DNA from: Gracilaria domingensis
Lineage: Eukaryota; Rhodophyta; Florideophyceae; Gracilariales; Gracilariaceae
Reading direction: 5' to 3'
DNA length: 64,000 bases
Assembly (NCBI GenBank): GCA_022539475.1
Contig: VCMS01000080.1
Span: forward strand, 1-64,000
Below, piece after piece: positions 54,896-64,000 of the stretch. Each line of letters opens with the position of its first letter. Position 1 is the first letter of the stretch. The notes beneath the pieces are model-generated. The model searched no databases and was not told where the DNA came from. It was given only the letters and a program-made list of their open reading frames with translations. The translations under genes were made by a program, and so were the position numbers.

Positions 54896-56307
54896 TCAGA
54901 AGTCTCTGCTGGGGGCGTCCGCAGGATTCATATCACTAGATAAGTGAATGAGCAAAGCATGAATGTTACGCGCCAAAACAAGAGCTGCAAACTTTCGACA
55001 ACGAATCAAGACTCGAATCGAAGACGATCGTCCCTTACAAAGCGCACCATTCACAACTGAAGAGTCTGTGAACATCAGAATTCGCTTCGAAGAGCATCCC
55101 AATCGGAGTATCCACTGCAATGCTTGAACTGCTGCGGATGCTTTCAATCCGTTGATGTGTTCCGTGTTTCTCCACTTGTGTGCAAACGCTTTTTTCTACT
55201 GCAGCGAGTTAATTATTTTCTGGGCTTCAACCGACATGCTTCGCACGGTAACAAATGATTTGGAGAGCATCAACTGATTGGATTCCTTCCACAGTTTTTC
55301 AGCGGCTAGCGGCAGTATCGGAGCGTACACTACGGCACCGCCAAGCTTAGATGCATCGAATGCCACTGCGATGTCGTAGAGAGCAAGATGCGTACACATT
55401 ATGGATAGCGGTAGAAGATAATTGAAATTGATGAGCTTACGCCGAGAGGAGGACGATAGGACTACAGGATGAGTACCGTTACTGGCTCGTATTTGATGGA
55501 ATACGGAGTTGAATACTGAAAAAAGGGGGTGCTGTACCATTGCATACCAGACACAAAGACCAAGCACATGACGCCATCTGGTTCCGAAACAAATTCCGAA
55601 CGGACAAGAGAAGATGAATGGTTGTTCATAGCTGAAAGCTTTTTCGGATCAGGGAAAACGATTCCGCTGCGCAAGTTGATTGCCATAAGAAATTTACTAT
55701 GAAACTCATTTTTACCGAACCCGGACGTGCTCAATAAAACTAATTTCTCTGCGCTCGAGCTTCTCGAAGGGAGATGACTTCGACGGATTGACTGAGAGGC
55801 CTGTTTTGCTGAAGTGTGTGCGAATGATTTAATATAGCAGGAGGGCTTCGTGTGCTTTTCACATCCTCAAAGCAAGTGAAACGTCACCTATAATATGCAT
55901 AACCAGCGTGCGAGAGGGTTGCAGCTTGAACGAAGCTTCGTGTTTATCGAAGAACTCGGCTCGACAGGCTGCCTAGATGCACCGCGAGCCTCGTTGAATT
56001 CCGAAAGTGCTTGCAAGATACAATGATGGGCCGAGTTATGCGCTATGTAAACAGATCACTTGAACCCCATCGGCATGGTTAGCCAACAAGGACGCAGTTT
56101 GGTCGAAGAAGTAATGTGGCTTCCAAGAGAGTTCTGCAAGACTTGCTGCAGGATAGGTGGCAAGCAACCAAGGGTAATGATTGGAAGAAGAAAGAACTTT
56201 GCAATTCTATGCAGAAGACGGATGTTGTGAAACATATTTGCCACATCAAAGAATATTGCACTTGAGGCGCTAAGCGGCATATCATCCATAACGGCAGCAA
56301 ATATCAA
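54896..56307 (-). mobile_element. RT and RNase H region of the DIRS-like fossil
   Basis: DVANMFHNIRLLHRIAKFF with LTMPMGFK is RT-type sequence. AFDASKLGGAVVYA is the RNase H start, and SSDMNPADAPSRDF is the conserved end of DIRS-type RNase H (NPAD.PSR). Several breaks. Confidence 0.8.
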
Positions 56308-57447
56308 AGGATCTCGGAGTGAGGTATACGGAGAATCTGGGAGAACTCCGTTTTGTATGCGAGGCCAACATATGAGTCAGTTCTGAGACTCAGACTTGGT
56401 TACGGCAAAGAGGGACAGTTAAATAGTATCCGCAAGAGTTGTGTAGTCCGGGTCCTCCGAAGAGACCAAATGCCATCCAATCATACCTGCTGAATTTACT
56501 CGTGCTAAAAGGTTGGAGTACTTGGATAGGGAGGCATGACGTCTTGGCCGAGCCGCAGCGGCTCGATTCTGACTTGCATGAGGGCCGGACACGAAGTGAC
56601 TCATGAGGATCGTCTTGAACGACGCGTCAGAAATGGCCTGAACAAATGGAACGCGCACATCGACAGGTAATACATCGGTCCAGAACTTGGAGGTATCACG
56701 CACTCCGACGTGTTCGGACTTGGGAGGGAGAGCTAGGCGCGATGCTTCGATGCGCTGGATTCCTCTCCGAAACGAGGTTTCTGGGATGCAAAACAGAGTA
56801 TGCATCACACCGGGTAGCTTGAATTGAGACATTGAGAGAAACGATTCTGTATACGCATCCGATTGCGGACTCTGGGTTGCGTTGTTTTGCTGTGCGAGGC
56901 GGTTCTGACAAACTTCGGAGAGGTTGGGTATAACGGCGTGTGGCCGGAAGAGAGGTCTGAGAATATCTTGAAGCGAAGGAAGGGGATATAGTGGGACAGA
57001 TGGGTTTTCTAGTCCTGCAAAAAGAAACCTCAAGGACAAGGAAAGGCTCTGAAGAATCAGAGTTGACAAGGGAATCGAAGGGGAAATAGCCAATGTCGTT
57101 AGGGAACGATCATCCCGCGGATTGATTGGGCGTATGCCTATGAGCCTCCCTTTTTTGAAACCGACGGTTGTCCATGTCATTTTGAGAGCCGTTGGGGTTG
57201 TTACTGCGCTTGGTTGGTTTTCGCTGCGACTTCATCGTTGACATCGATCGGAGGGCGGCTTGCCTTTTGCTTTGAAAGATTACTCGTCTTGAAATTTCCG
57301 AAGATATATCGTCACAAGGAACGAGGGCGGATGTGGAGACTTCTACCATGTGCTCTACGCTACTCCAAGCATCAGCCCGATCTTTATCTCCGTTGAAGAC
57401 AGACTTTTCAACATACAGAATTGCATATAGCCTTCTTAGCGCAAACT

Positions 57448-58452
57448 TTAGACCTGGTGATTCTGCAAGGCTTCTAGAGGCGACTCATGCATGACGATGG
57501 TGAGATGAATTATGCGGGCTAGTGTGATGGCTTCGGCTTCAGCGTGAATCGCGGGGCCTTTCCCATTGCAGTGCCATTTCTGGAATGACTTAGCAACATG
57601 CTGAGGAACTTTATCACCCGCGGAAATCATTGAGGACAGAATATGACCACCAAGAAGCTGATTGACAGCTAGAGTGCGTGACGCTGGCGACAATCCAGGA
57701 TAAGACTTTAGCGTAGCATGCTCCCTATTCTGGGATCCAAAGGTAAACCATTTTGGTTTCACTACAGATTGAGAGATTTTTGCCTTCTTGCTGGGCTGGA
57801 TTGTGATGCCTAAGGGGTCTTCCAAAGCTTCGGCACACTCTGCGGGGTCAGTGGGAGGAGGTGGTGGAGGAGCGTCATCAATTCTGGCAAACCACGTATT
57901 GTTCGCCGCTTGGGGTGTGGGGCTTTCGGAAGCATTTCCCTTGGCTTCAGAAGGAATAGCGACAGCATGCATGCCCTGAAGCTTCCAGTTCAGTACGATT
58001 CCTGGCAGCGCTTTGTTTGGTTTGCTGGAGATCGCTCGAGGAGAGAGTTTAGGATCCGCTTGAAGAGCTTTTTCCATGTCTTGACGAAGCTTGAGAGGAT
58101 TCCTTGGAGCCAATCCAGACACTTGCTCAAAGCTCAGAGCAAGTAGCTCCCGTAGGTGAGTACGAGCATTCTCAATGGGTGTATTGCTAGTGGTTTGAAG
58201 GTCACGCAGGTGAAGAAGAGCGGCAATCAAGACACCTGAAGAGATATCTGGGCGGACGAGAGGACGAACATTTTCGGGGGCTTGCAAAATTATCCGGTTC
58301 ACGTCGACTGGAGAAAGATCGCACACTTCTGGAACTGTACGGCTGGCTAGTCCAGAGAAAGAGGGAGATTGAGCTGGTGTCGTTTCGTTGCTGGGTGGAT
58401 GTGCGGTACATGCTGCGAGAGCACCCTGGTCTTCGCTGCCGATGCCGTTCAT
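57448..58452 (-). mobile_element. Gag-like frame of the DIRS-like fossil
   Basis: 334-codon open frame with a Pro/Ser-rich start, a helical part (NARTHLRELLALSFEQVSG), a proline run and a C-terminal part with LLGGHILSSMISAGDKVPQHV. It lies directly before the RT region, the usual place of Gag. No zinc knuckle is seen; the Gag call rests on position. Confidence 0.5.
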
Positions 58453-58774
58453 ACCTGAGTGAGAGGAAGACGAACAAAGCAGAGTCTTAGTTCCGGAACA
58501 CGCAAACAGAGAAGAAGGGAAAACAAGGAGGCGGAAAAAGTGAGAAGAACGTAGACCGAAAAGAAGTAGAGCGCCGAGTCGAACTAAAAAGGGGAGAGCA
58601 GAAGATGTAGGTTGGGCGCCGAAGAAGAACGTCTTTTGAAAATCAACGGTTAGTTGAGAAGCTGACCGTTACCACAGTGTAAGAAGTGCTAAGATGCTGC
58701 GGACGGAAGATTACGGAATCGTTGGATTAGACAGTTCGCGTCTGCTTTGATTCGCTCGCTAACTTCGCTAAGGA

Positions 58775-59900
58775 TGTTCATATTCATCAGTCATGACCTT
58801 GCATTGGTAACATACCGCCTTAATGACTGTATGGACTCCCACCGGCCTGTGATTGCAATTCTTTCCACTGGAACGTCCTTGATGAAATCTTCTGTGGCGG
58901 TTCCAATTCTTGCAGAGTGGGGGGTAATTCGGAGTTGAGAGAGATTGTACGCAGACAGAATGGATCGCACGGTCTTGGCATATGACGTTTGTGTCCTCTC
59001 GGATGCAATGAATGAATGCTGCTGATTCTTTTCTCGATATATTTGTGCTGCACATAGAACGACTGGATCTCTAATTGGTACGAATTGAAGCGGACCCGTT
59101 TTGGCGTCTTTGATATTGGGGCCTCCTACGTTTCAGCAGAAACCAGAAATTCTTAGATCTCCTGAGAATCAACTTGATTCCACGTCAGCTTGAGAATTTC
59201 AGATACTCGCAAGTAGGCTGCAAAGCTTAGCAACAACAACCTTATGGAAAATTGTTCTTTTCCAGTAGAGAAAGCTCTCCACGCGATAGCTTACACCAGT
59301 CGTCTGGTTAATGGTACTGAAAAGCGTGAGGGATGATTCTTTTCCGAGGTTCTTATACTCCTTCGCGTGGGGCAAAATGAATCCTTCGCAAATGGGTAGA
59401 TCAATAAAAATCAGGCAAAGAGCATCAGTGACTCCCTGCCAACGGACAGGTCTTGGATCTGCAGTGAAGACAGTTTGAATATATTTGGCGAATTGTTCGT
59501 CAAGATGCGATAACTGTAGTGATTTCGGAAACGGAGAGTGCAGAAATGCCGCAAGGGCCCTACAATATTTCCTACGAGTTTGCTTCTTGATGGATTCGGC
59601 AAGCAACGGATTCGAGCCAAGAGACTGTTCAGGATCTGGAATAACTAAATGTTCTTCTCCAACGGTTGCTTTGACGGGCGTATCACGCGCGGTAGAAGAT
59701 GCGTTACGTTTCGGAAATGGTGGCGAATGTTTGATGCTGTGGTTCTTTCGACGTTTTCGAATATGCTTTGCGGTCGTTCGGAGGTTCTCTGGCAGCAATG
59801 TTGCAGCTACGGAGACTAAATTTGTCATTCGAAGAACCGCGGCAGCTTCGAAGATCGCAACGCGATCTGCGAAAACCAGCAGCCTGGGGAATCGCAACGC
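58775..59900 (-). mobile_element. Tyrosine recombinase region of the DIRS-like fossil
   Basis: The N-terminal core-binding part has GSNPLLAESIKKQTRRKYCR and FLHSPFPKSLQLSHLDE. The C-terminal catalytic part on the same strand has ITPHSARIGTATED (HxxR box), ITGRWES (the second His/Trp position) and LRRYVTNA (with the nucleophilic Tyr). This matches the R-H-R-Y fold of DIRS-type recombinases. Confidence 0.85.
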
Positions 59901-60496
59901 GATTCAAAGTTGAGATGACAGTAGTGAAGCCTTCACAAAGACATCTGCGAATGGCACAGGCAATGTGCCTGCTTTCGTGGCCGCGCAACGGCGGTGCATC
60001 AAACACACGCATAACTGTCCAGGATCGAAAACCTAAAAATAAACTATTTTCTTCGTCCCTCGAAAAGATCACTGAGAGAAAGCCTGAACTTCCTTTAAAG
60101 CTTTGTTGCACCCATCGTTTGAAAAAGAGCACTTTTTTCGGCTCTTTGGGCGGCAATACCGATTCCTGCGAAGCACAAGAGCTCAATAACGCAAAAAACA
60201 TGATGTCGTTATTGGTCTCTCTTGTCCTAAACCAAGCTCTACAATAGATATAGCTTTGTAATTGAAACCAAAGAAGAATGGAGATAGGAGAAAGTAAACT
60301 AGGGAGTAAACGGACGAGCAATTGGCATCGTGAGGATTGACAGAGTAGAAAGAGATGCGAGATAATAGAAGAGAAACATAAAACCTAAGCATAAGCTCTT
60401 TCTAACTCTATGTAAATTTCGCAACGAAAACGACGAAGAAGAACCAGCACGGGTGATCATAGAAACGGGTATGCAAGCGACTTAAACTGGTGAGAC
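59901..60496. other. Spacer between the DIRS-like and copia-like elements
   Basis: Overlapping open frames occur on both strands (59768-60247 plus, 60321-59704 minus), but neither shows a recognisable motif. It may be the leader or terminal repeat of the DIRS-like element. Confidence 0.4.
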
Positions 60497-60765
60497 TGTA
60501 GCATAGCGTACAGAAAAACACGCGCTGTGCACGCGTGTCTCATGCGAGAGTGAGCTGGAGCCGCTCACGCAGCTCGAGGAGCTCGCACCGCTCGGAATTC
60601 TACACAATAAACTTGACGCTGTCCGGCCCCGGAGAAGGCTTTCCGGAGGTCCGGACAGACCGGGATCTTGGTCCTGAAAAGGCTTCTGCTGCACGACTGC
60701 GACGCGAAGCGACGACGTTTGCTCTATTGGGTACGACGAGCACGCCCCAGTTCACGTAGCGTACA
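60497..60765 (+). repeat. 5' LTR of the copia-like element
   Basis: 269 bp from TGTAGCATAGCGTACAG to CACGTAGCGTACA, with TG...CA ends. A second copy would lie outside the window, so the boundaries rest on the ends and the adjoining PBS. Confidence 0.65.
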
Positions 60766-60772
60766 ATATTTA

Positions 60773-60785
60773 TGGGCCCAGAGCC
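60773..60785 (+). other. Probable primer-binding site of the copia-like element
   Basis: TGGGCCCAGAGCC lies 7 nt after the LTR. It differs at three adjacent bases from TGGTATCAGAGCC, the initiator-tRNA-Met site used by many copia elements. Confidence 0.5.
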
Positions 60786-62100
60786 ATCGTCGTCAAAAAT
60801 ATTTAATTCGCATGATATTCTTCAGTTCTATGCTTCCAAAGACCTACTACAGTGCCATCGGGATATTTCTGAGTGGGTTGACACAGTTCGTATCGCGGCA
60901 GCAAAAGGACCGTACAACAGGTATAAGACTACTTTTACCATTCGTGGAAGGCTTTAGAGAAGCACGGTCTACCTGCAGCACAAAAGAGCATAAGTGAAGA
61001 AGCTCAAGGGAAGGGAAGGATTGATTTTCGTCCGGAAGACCAAATCCAAGCTGTGCAAGAAATTTTCGACCTTGTCGCTGTGTACCCTCCGATAGCGATG
61101 GTAAATAGACTCATTTCGTCATTCAACAAAGTCTCTAATTGCCGTCGCAGGAACAATGAAGATTTGGTTGTTTCTGTAGACCGTTTTCGAGAACTCGCAT
61201 CTCAGCACCTTACTCATGCGGGCTTTGAGTCCTGAACCCATACTGTGAAGGTCTAAAGATAACTTTGATCAACAACGCGAAGCTTCCCGAAAACACACTC
61301 CACAATTCTGTGTTGCAGCTTCTCTCCTAAGCGCAGTCTCGTGAAAAACAGGGGCACACGGCGGTTGATGGTGGTCTTGTTTCCTACTTCGTAATTCAAA
61401 AGATCAGAGAGATATCTGATTCCTTGGTTGGAATTTTGGAGCATGTTCCCCTTCCTGAAACATTGGAAGATACGCAACCTTCCTTCCAGGAGTTTAGGAG
61501 GAGGGTTAAAGAAGCATCTGATGCATTGGCCTTGCAACTAACGCGTCTGCCAGAGAAGAAAGGAGATAGTAAGCCCGAAAATATTAAGGCAATCGCAAAA
61601 CCGGCTGCACCCCGTGTTGTAGTACATCTGGATGACGCTTTTTCTGTTTTGTACTCGCTCTCAGCCGCAACCAAGCAGGCTTCCAACTAACTTTCCCGCA
61701 ACGATATCGAGCCTCTTGTGCAACAGCGTGTTCATAATGCTCTTCTTTCTTACGGTGTTCAAGCTTCTGACCGGCAACTTCGTGAGTCGGAGTCTTCCCC
61801 TTCAAGTGGGAACAAGAAGAAGAACAAGAAGAAGAGAACTTCCTCGCAGCCCTCTAACTGCGGGGGAAACAATTCGGACCGTCCTAACAAGCGCCAAAAC
61901 ACGAAATGGGGATTTTTCTTTGACTGTGGCTCCACACAGCACTACCGTAATTAAAAGCAGTGCAAGTACACAGAGGGCGAGACGTATCTTCAACGAATGG
62001 TGCGCCTTGAGAAGGAGTCAACGGAGAAGAACTCACAACCTGAGGGGTTTTTTCGGGGAGGATCCACGACTTCGAGTGCCAATCGAGCTTAAATTGTAGG
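60786..62100 (+). mobile_element. Gag-like region of the copia-like element (fossil)
   Basis: Several open segments with helical sequence (PLPETLEDTQPSFQEFRRRV) and, near 61920-61965, a C..C....H....C-like spacing that may be a worn zinc knuckle. Decayed. Confidence 0.5.
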
Positions 62101-62159
62101 CGTGGAGCCCCTGGATTGAAGGATGATCCTAGTGACCCGAACCGGATTCTCGATATTGG

Positions 62160-63482
62160 ATGTCCCGCAGTGTTGGTGGAGTGCAATCTGCGATCCGCAT
62201 TGCCTCTGCACTTGGTATTCCGTTTAAGCTCCGCCCCCTCGATCGAGAACCACTCTACCATGGTTACGGTGTTAATTGCGATGATTCACGGCTGACGTTC
62301 GCTATCTGGGATCTTCCGCTCACGGACGTTGATGGCCACCAGAGTGCCCTACCCCTCTATATGGTGGAGGAGGATGGCCTGCTTCTAGTCGGAAACAATC
62401 TCCTCCATCAATCCAATTTGCTTGGGAGCGAGGAACTCATGATGGTTCCGCAGGGATTGCTCTCGGCGTCAGAACTACGTCTCCAAACGTATAGCTCACG
62501 TCTCCGGCCTGACCCAGAAGATACCGTAAGCACGAGGCTACTGGTGGTTCCATCCACCATTGAAGCAATTAGCTCCTACTCAGCCTCGTACCGGAGTCTT
62601 GTTACGAGAACCATCGTTCGAGTGTTGAGAAAGAAGTGCTCGGATCACAAAGTGTGCCGTCGCTTCGTCGCAAAACTTCACGGCTTCACTCATATGCCGA
62701 TTGACGTTATGCGAGAGATCTGCCGACGTTTCGGTGTTCTCACGCCGGTGCTTGAGCAGGCTCTGAAAGCTGTGGTGAAGATATGCACGACCTGTCGGTC
62801 CACTGGGAGACCCTTCTCTTCGAGAAAGGTTTCGTTCCGACGCCTTCTTGTCTAATTCAACAAACATGTGCAGCTTGACTTTTTCTTCATCTCGGAGATG
62901 GACAATATGCCCACTCTTCATATGGTGGATTTGTCTTCAGCATACTCTGTAACGGTTATGCTAGAAACTAGGAAGCTGAGTGAGGCCAAGGCTGCTTTCG
63001 AGCAGCATTGGATTAATATTCATGGGCCTCCTTCCTCGCTTTCTGGGGACCTTGAGTTTGATAGGGGTACGTTCAAGGACTTTTTCACTGCTAACTCCAT
63101 CACATTTGAGCCCCGTCCTGCACGAAGGCATAACAAAATGGTTGTAGTAGAGTGCAAGAACCAAATCTTTAGGCTTATAGCCACAAGACTCCTGCGCGAT
63201 GTCAGTTACGTCTCGGCTGTAGGCAAAACGCAGTTCACTTACATGGAGATTCTATCCCGTGCTAATTTCCTCACCATCCCAAGTATTCTTGCTCTCCCAC
63301 AGTCTAAAACAACCGAAGAACTTATCGATGCATACCAGGAACAGATGGCCAAAGAGCGATACTGCCTCCTAAGAAAACCCGAAGCCCTCATGTCCTCTCT
63401 CATGTACACTTCCCGAGGAATACGGCCGTCTACTACTTCAAGAGAGGCCCAAAGTACGGTGAATGGAAGGTCGGATTCGTGA
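62160..63482 (+). mobile_element. Protease/integrase region of the copia-like element (fossil)
   Basis: The first frame (62160-62855) ends in an HHCC-type zinc-binding segment (LHGFTHMPIDVMREICRRFG, then ICTTCRSTGR). The second (62868-63482) is an integrase core: QLDFFFISEMDNMPTLHMVD, then IHGPPSSLSGDLEFD and NKMVVVECKNQIFR, giving the D, D and E positions. Confidence 0.8.
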
Positions 63483-64000
63483 GAGAAGCTCAGGAACACT
63501 CACTTCTGTTGTCCTCCCATGAGCAACATCACAGGCCGAGCATCCGGGCGGCTTATGAAGATGTCTGACTCGTACCTACTTCCGCTCTGCTGGTAGAACT
63601 GGACGGTATGGGATACACTTCGTCACTATCTCTTGGAATAGTTGATTCAGAGGACGGTTCTGCAAAAGATCTCCCAGAGCCAATAGGTTGCCAAAAGACG
63701 CCTAAGCCAGATCAATCGACTGTGCATCAGAGGTCAAATAAGGTGCCTGTTGACTTCCTTCTGAACAACGATGAGGCCCCACTATGGTCCTCTCATCCGA
63801 ATGTTCGTTCGCTTCTTGCTGGTGATAAGCTGAAAGTGGTGGACCTGCCAGACAGGGATACTGGTACGCCTTATGATCCACCGCGTCTCGAGAAGGATAT
63901 TGGAGACACCGCTGTGCAGAACATCGCTCCTCCCTTGCAGCTGCAGTCAACTGAACAGTACATCCTGAAGAATTCAATGCAAGTTCTTTGCAAGGAGCAA
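63483..64000 (+). mobile_element. Integrase C-terminal/linker region of the copia-like element (fossil)
   Basis: Polar sequence continuing to the window edge (KVPVDFLLNNDEAPLW; LKVVDLPDRDTGTPYDPP). It would lead into reverse transcriptase beyond 64000. Confidence 0.5.

Larger units (their letters stand above)
54668..59900 (-). mobile_element. Tyrosine-recombinase (DIRS-like) retroelement fossil
   Basis: On the minus strand, from right to left: a tyrosine recombinase (about 59900-58775), a Gag-like frame (58452-57448), a region rich in RT N-terminal-type sequence (57180-56419), reverse transcriptase (about 56310-55700) and RNase H (55567-54896). RT, RNase H and a tyrosine recombinase together define the DIRS/Ngaro/VIPER order. 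It is broken in many places. The ends could not be fixed; the left limit is at or beyond the hAT insertion. Confidence 0.8.
60497..64000 (+). mobile_element. Copia-like LTR retrotransposon fossil, 5' part
   Basis: 5' LTR, PBS, Gag-like region, a degenerate protease-type site (ILDIGCPA, near 62145), then zinc-binding and core parts of integrase, with integrase ahead of any reverse transcriptase, as in Ty1/copia. It continues beyond the right edge, so RT, RNase H and 3' LTR are not seen. Broken in several places. Confidence 0.75.

Noticed and set aside
1-64000. CRISPR arrays, rRNA and tRNA genes
   Set aside because: No regularly spaced direct repeats of CRISPR type, and no tRNA or rRNA signature found by eye; a covariance-model scan would be needed to exclude a divergent tRNA.

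Overview
The window is nuclear DNA from an intron-poor eukaryote. Coding stretches of several hundred codons are uninterrupted by introns, TATA-type boxes are visible, and there are chromodomain-bearing Ty3/gypsy elements, a tyrosine-recombinase retroelement, a piggyBac, a hAT and a copia-like element. The mix would suit a TE-rich red alga, oomycete or similar protist. I cannot fix the species from sequence alone.

1-12 kb is the gene-bearing part. A divergent cassette sits on a large nested palindrome (about 470-1830). One unrecognised gene runs leftward off the window edge. Rightward come an unrecognised basic protein, a ParB-domain protein and a 2-oxoglutarate/Fe(II) dioxygenase (1887-5802). 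The ends of the palindromic region are inverted copies of one core promoter, and its centre holds four GC-rich palindromes of 73-78 bp. This is the best candidate here for an undescribed system. After it come two convergent trehalose-phosphatase-like HAD genes, a ketopantoate-reductase-like gene with an in-frame TGA, a broken ribulose-phosphate 3-epimerase fragment, a degenerate tandem repeat and a coiled-coil gene split by a stop.

12-39 kb is a three-level nest of related Ty3/gypsy chromovirus fossils. Element D (minus strand) is split by element A (plus strand, 12557-37129), which is split by element B (minus strand, 23668-35996). LTR ends, primer-binding sites and target-site duplications support the order. 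By eye the LTR pairs differ by about 11% in A and 4-5% in B, which fits B being younger. A and B each carry an antisense accessory reading frame next to the 3' LTR; the two frames appear related and match nothing I know.

39-50.8 kb is mostly AT-rich. It has a degraded basic-protein stretch, a complete piggyBac with TTAA ends and a convergent second gene (41963-45197), a solo LTR with a 5-bp duplication and strong heat-shock elements (46043-46570), an unrecognised gene region (47.9-49.15 kb) and a GC-rich 46-bp minisatellite.

50.8-64 kb holds a hAT element bounded by an 8-bp duplication (50781-54659) with a GC-rich internal segment, a tyrosine-recombinase retroelement fossil with unusual gene order (about 54.67-59.9 kb), and the 5' part of a copia-like element that runs off the right edge (from 60497).
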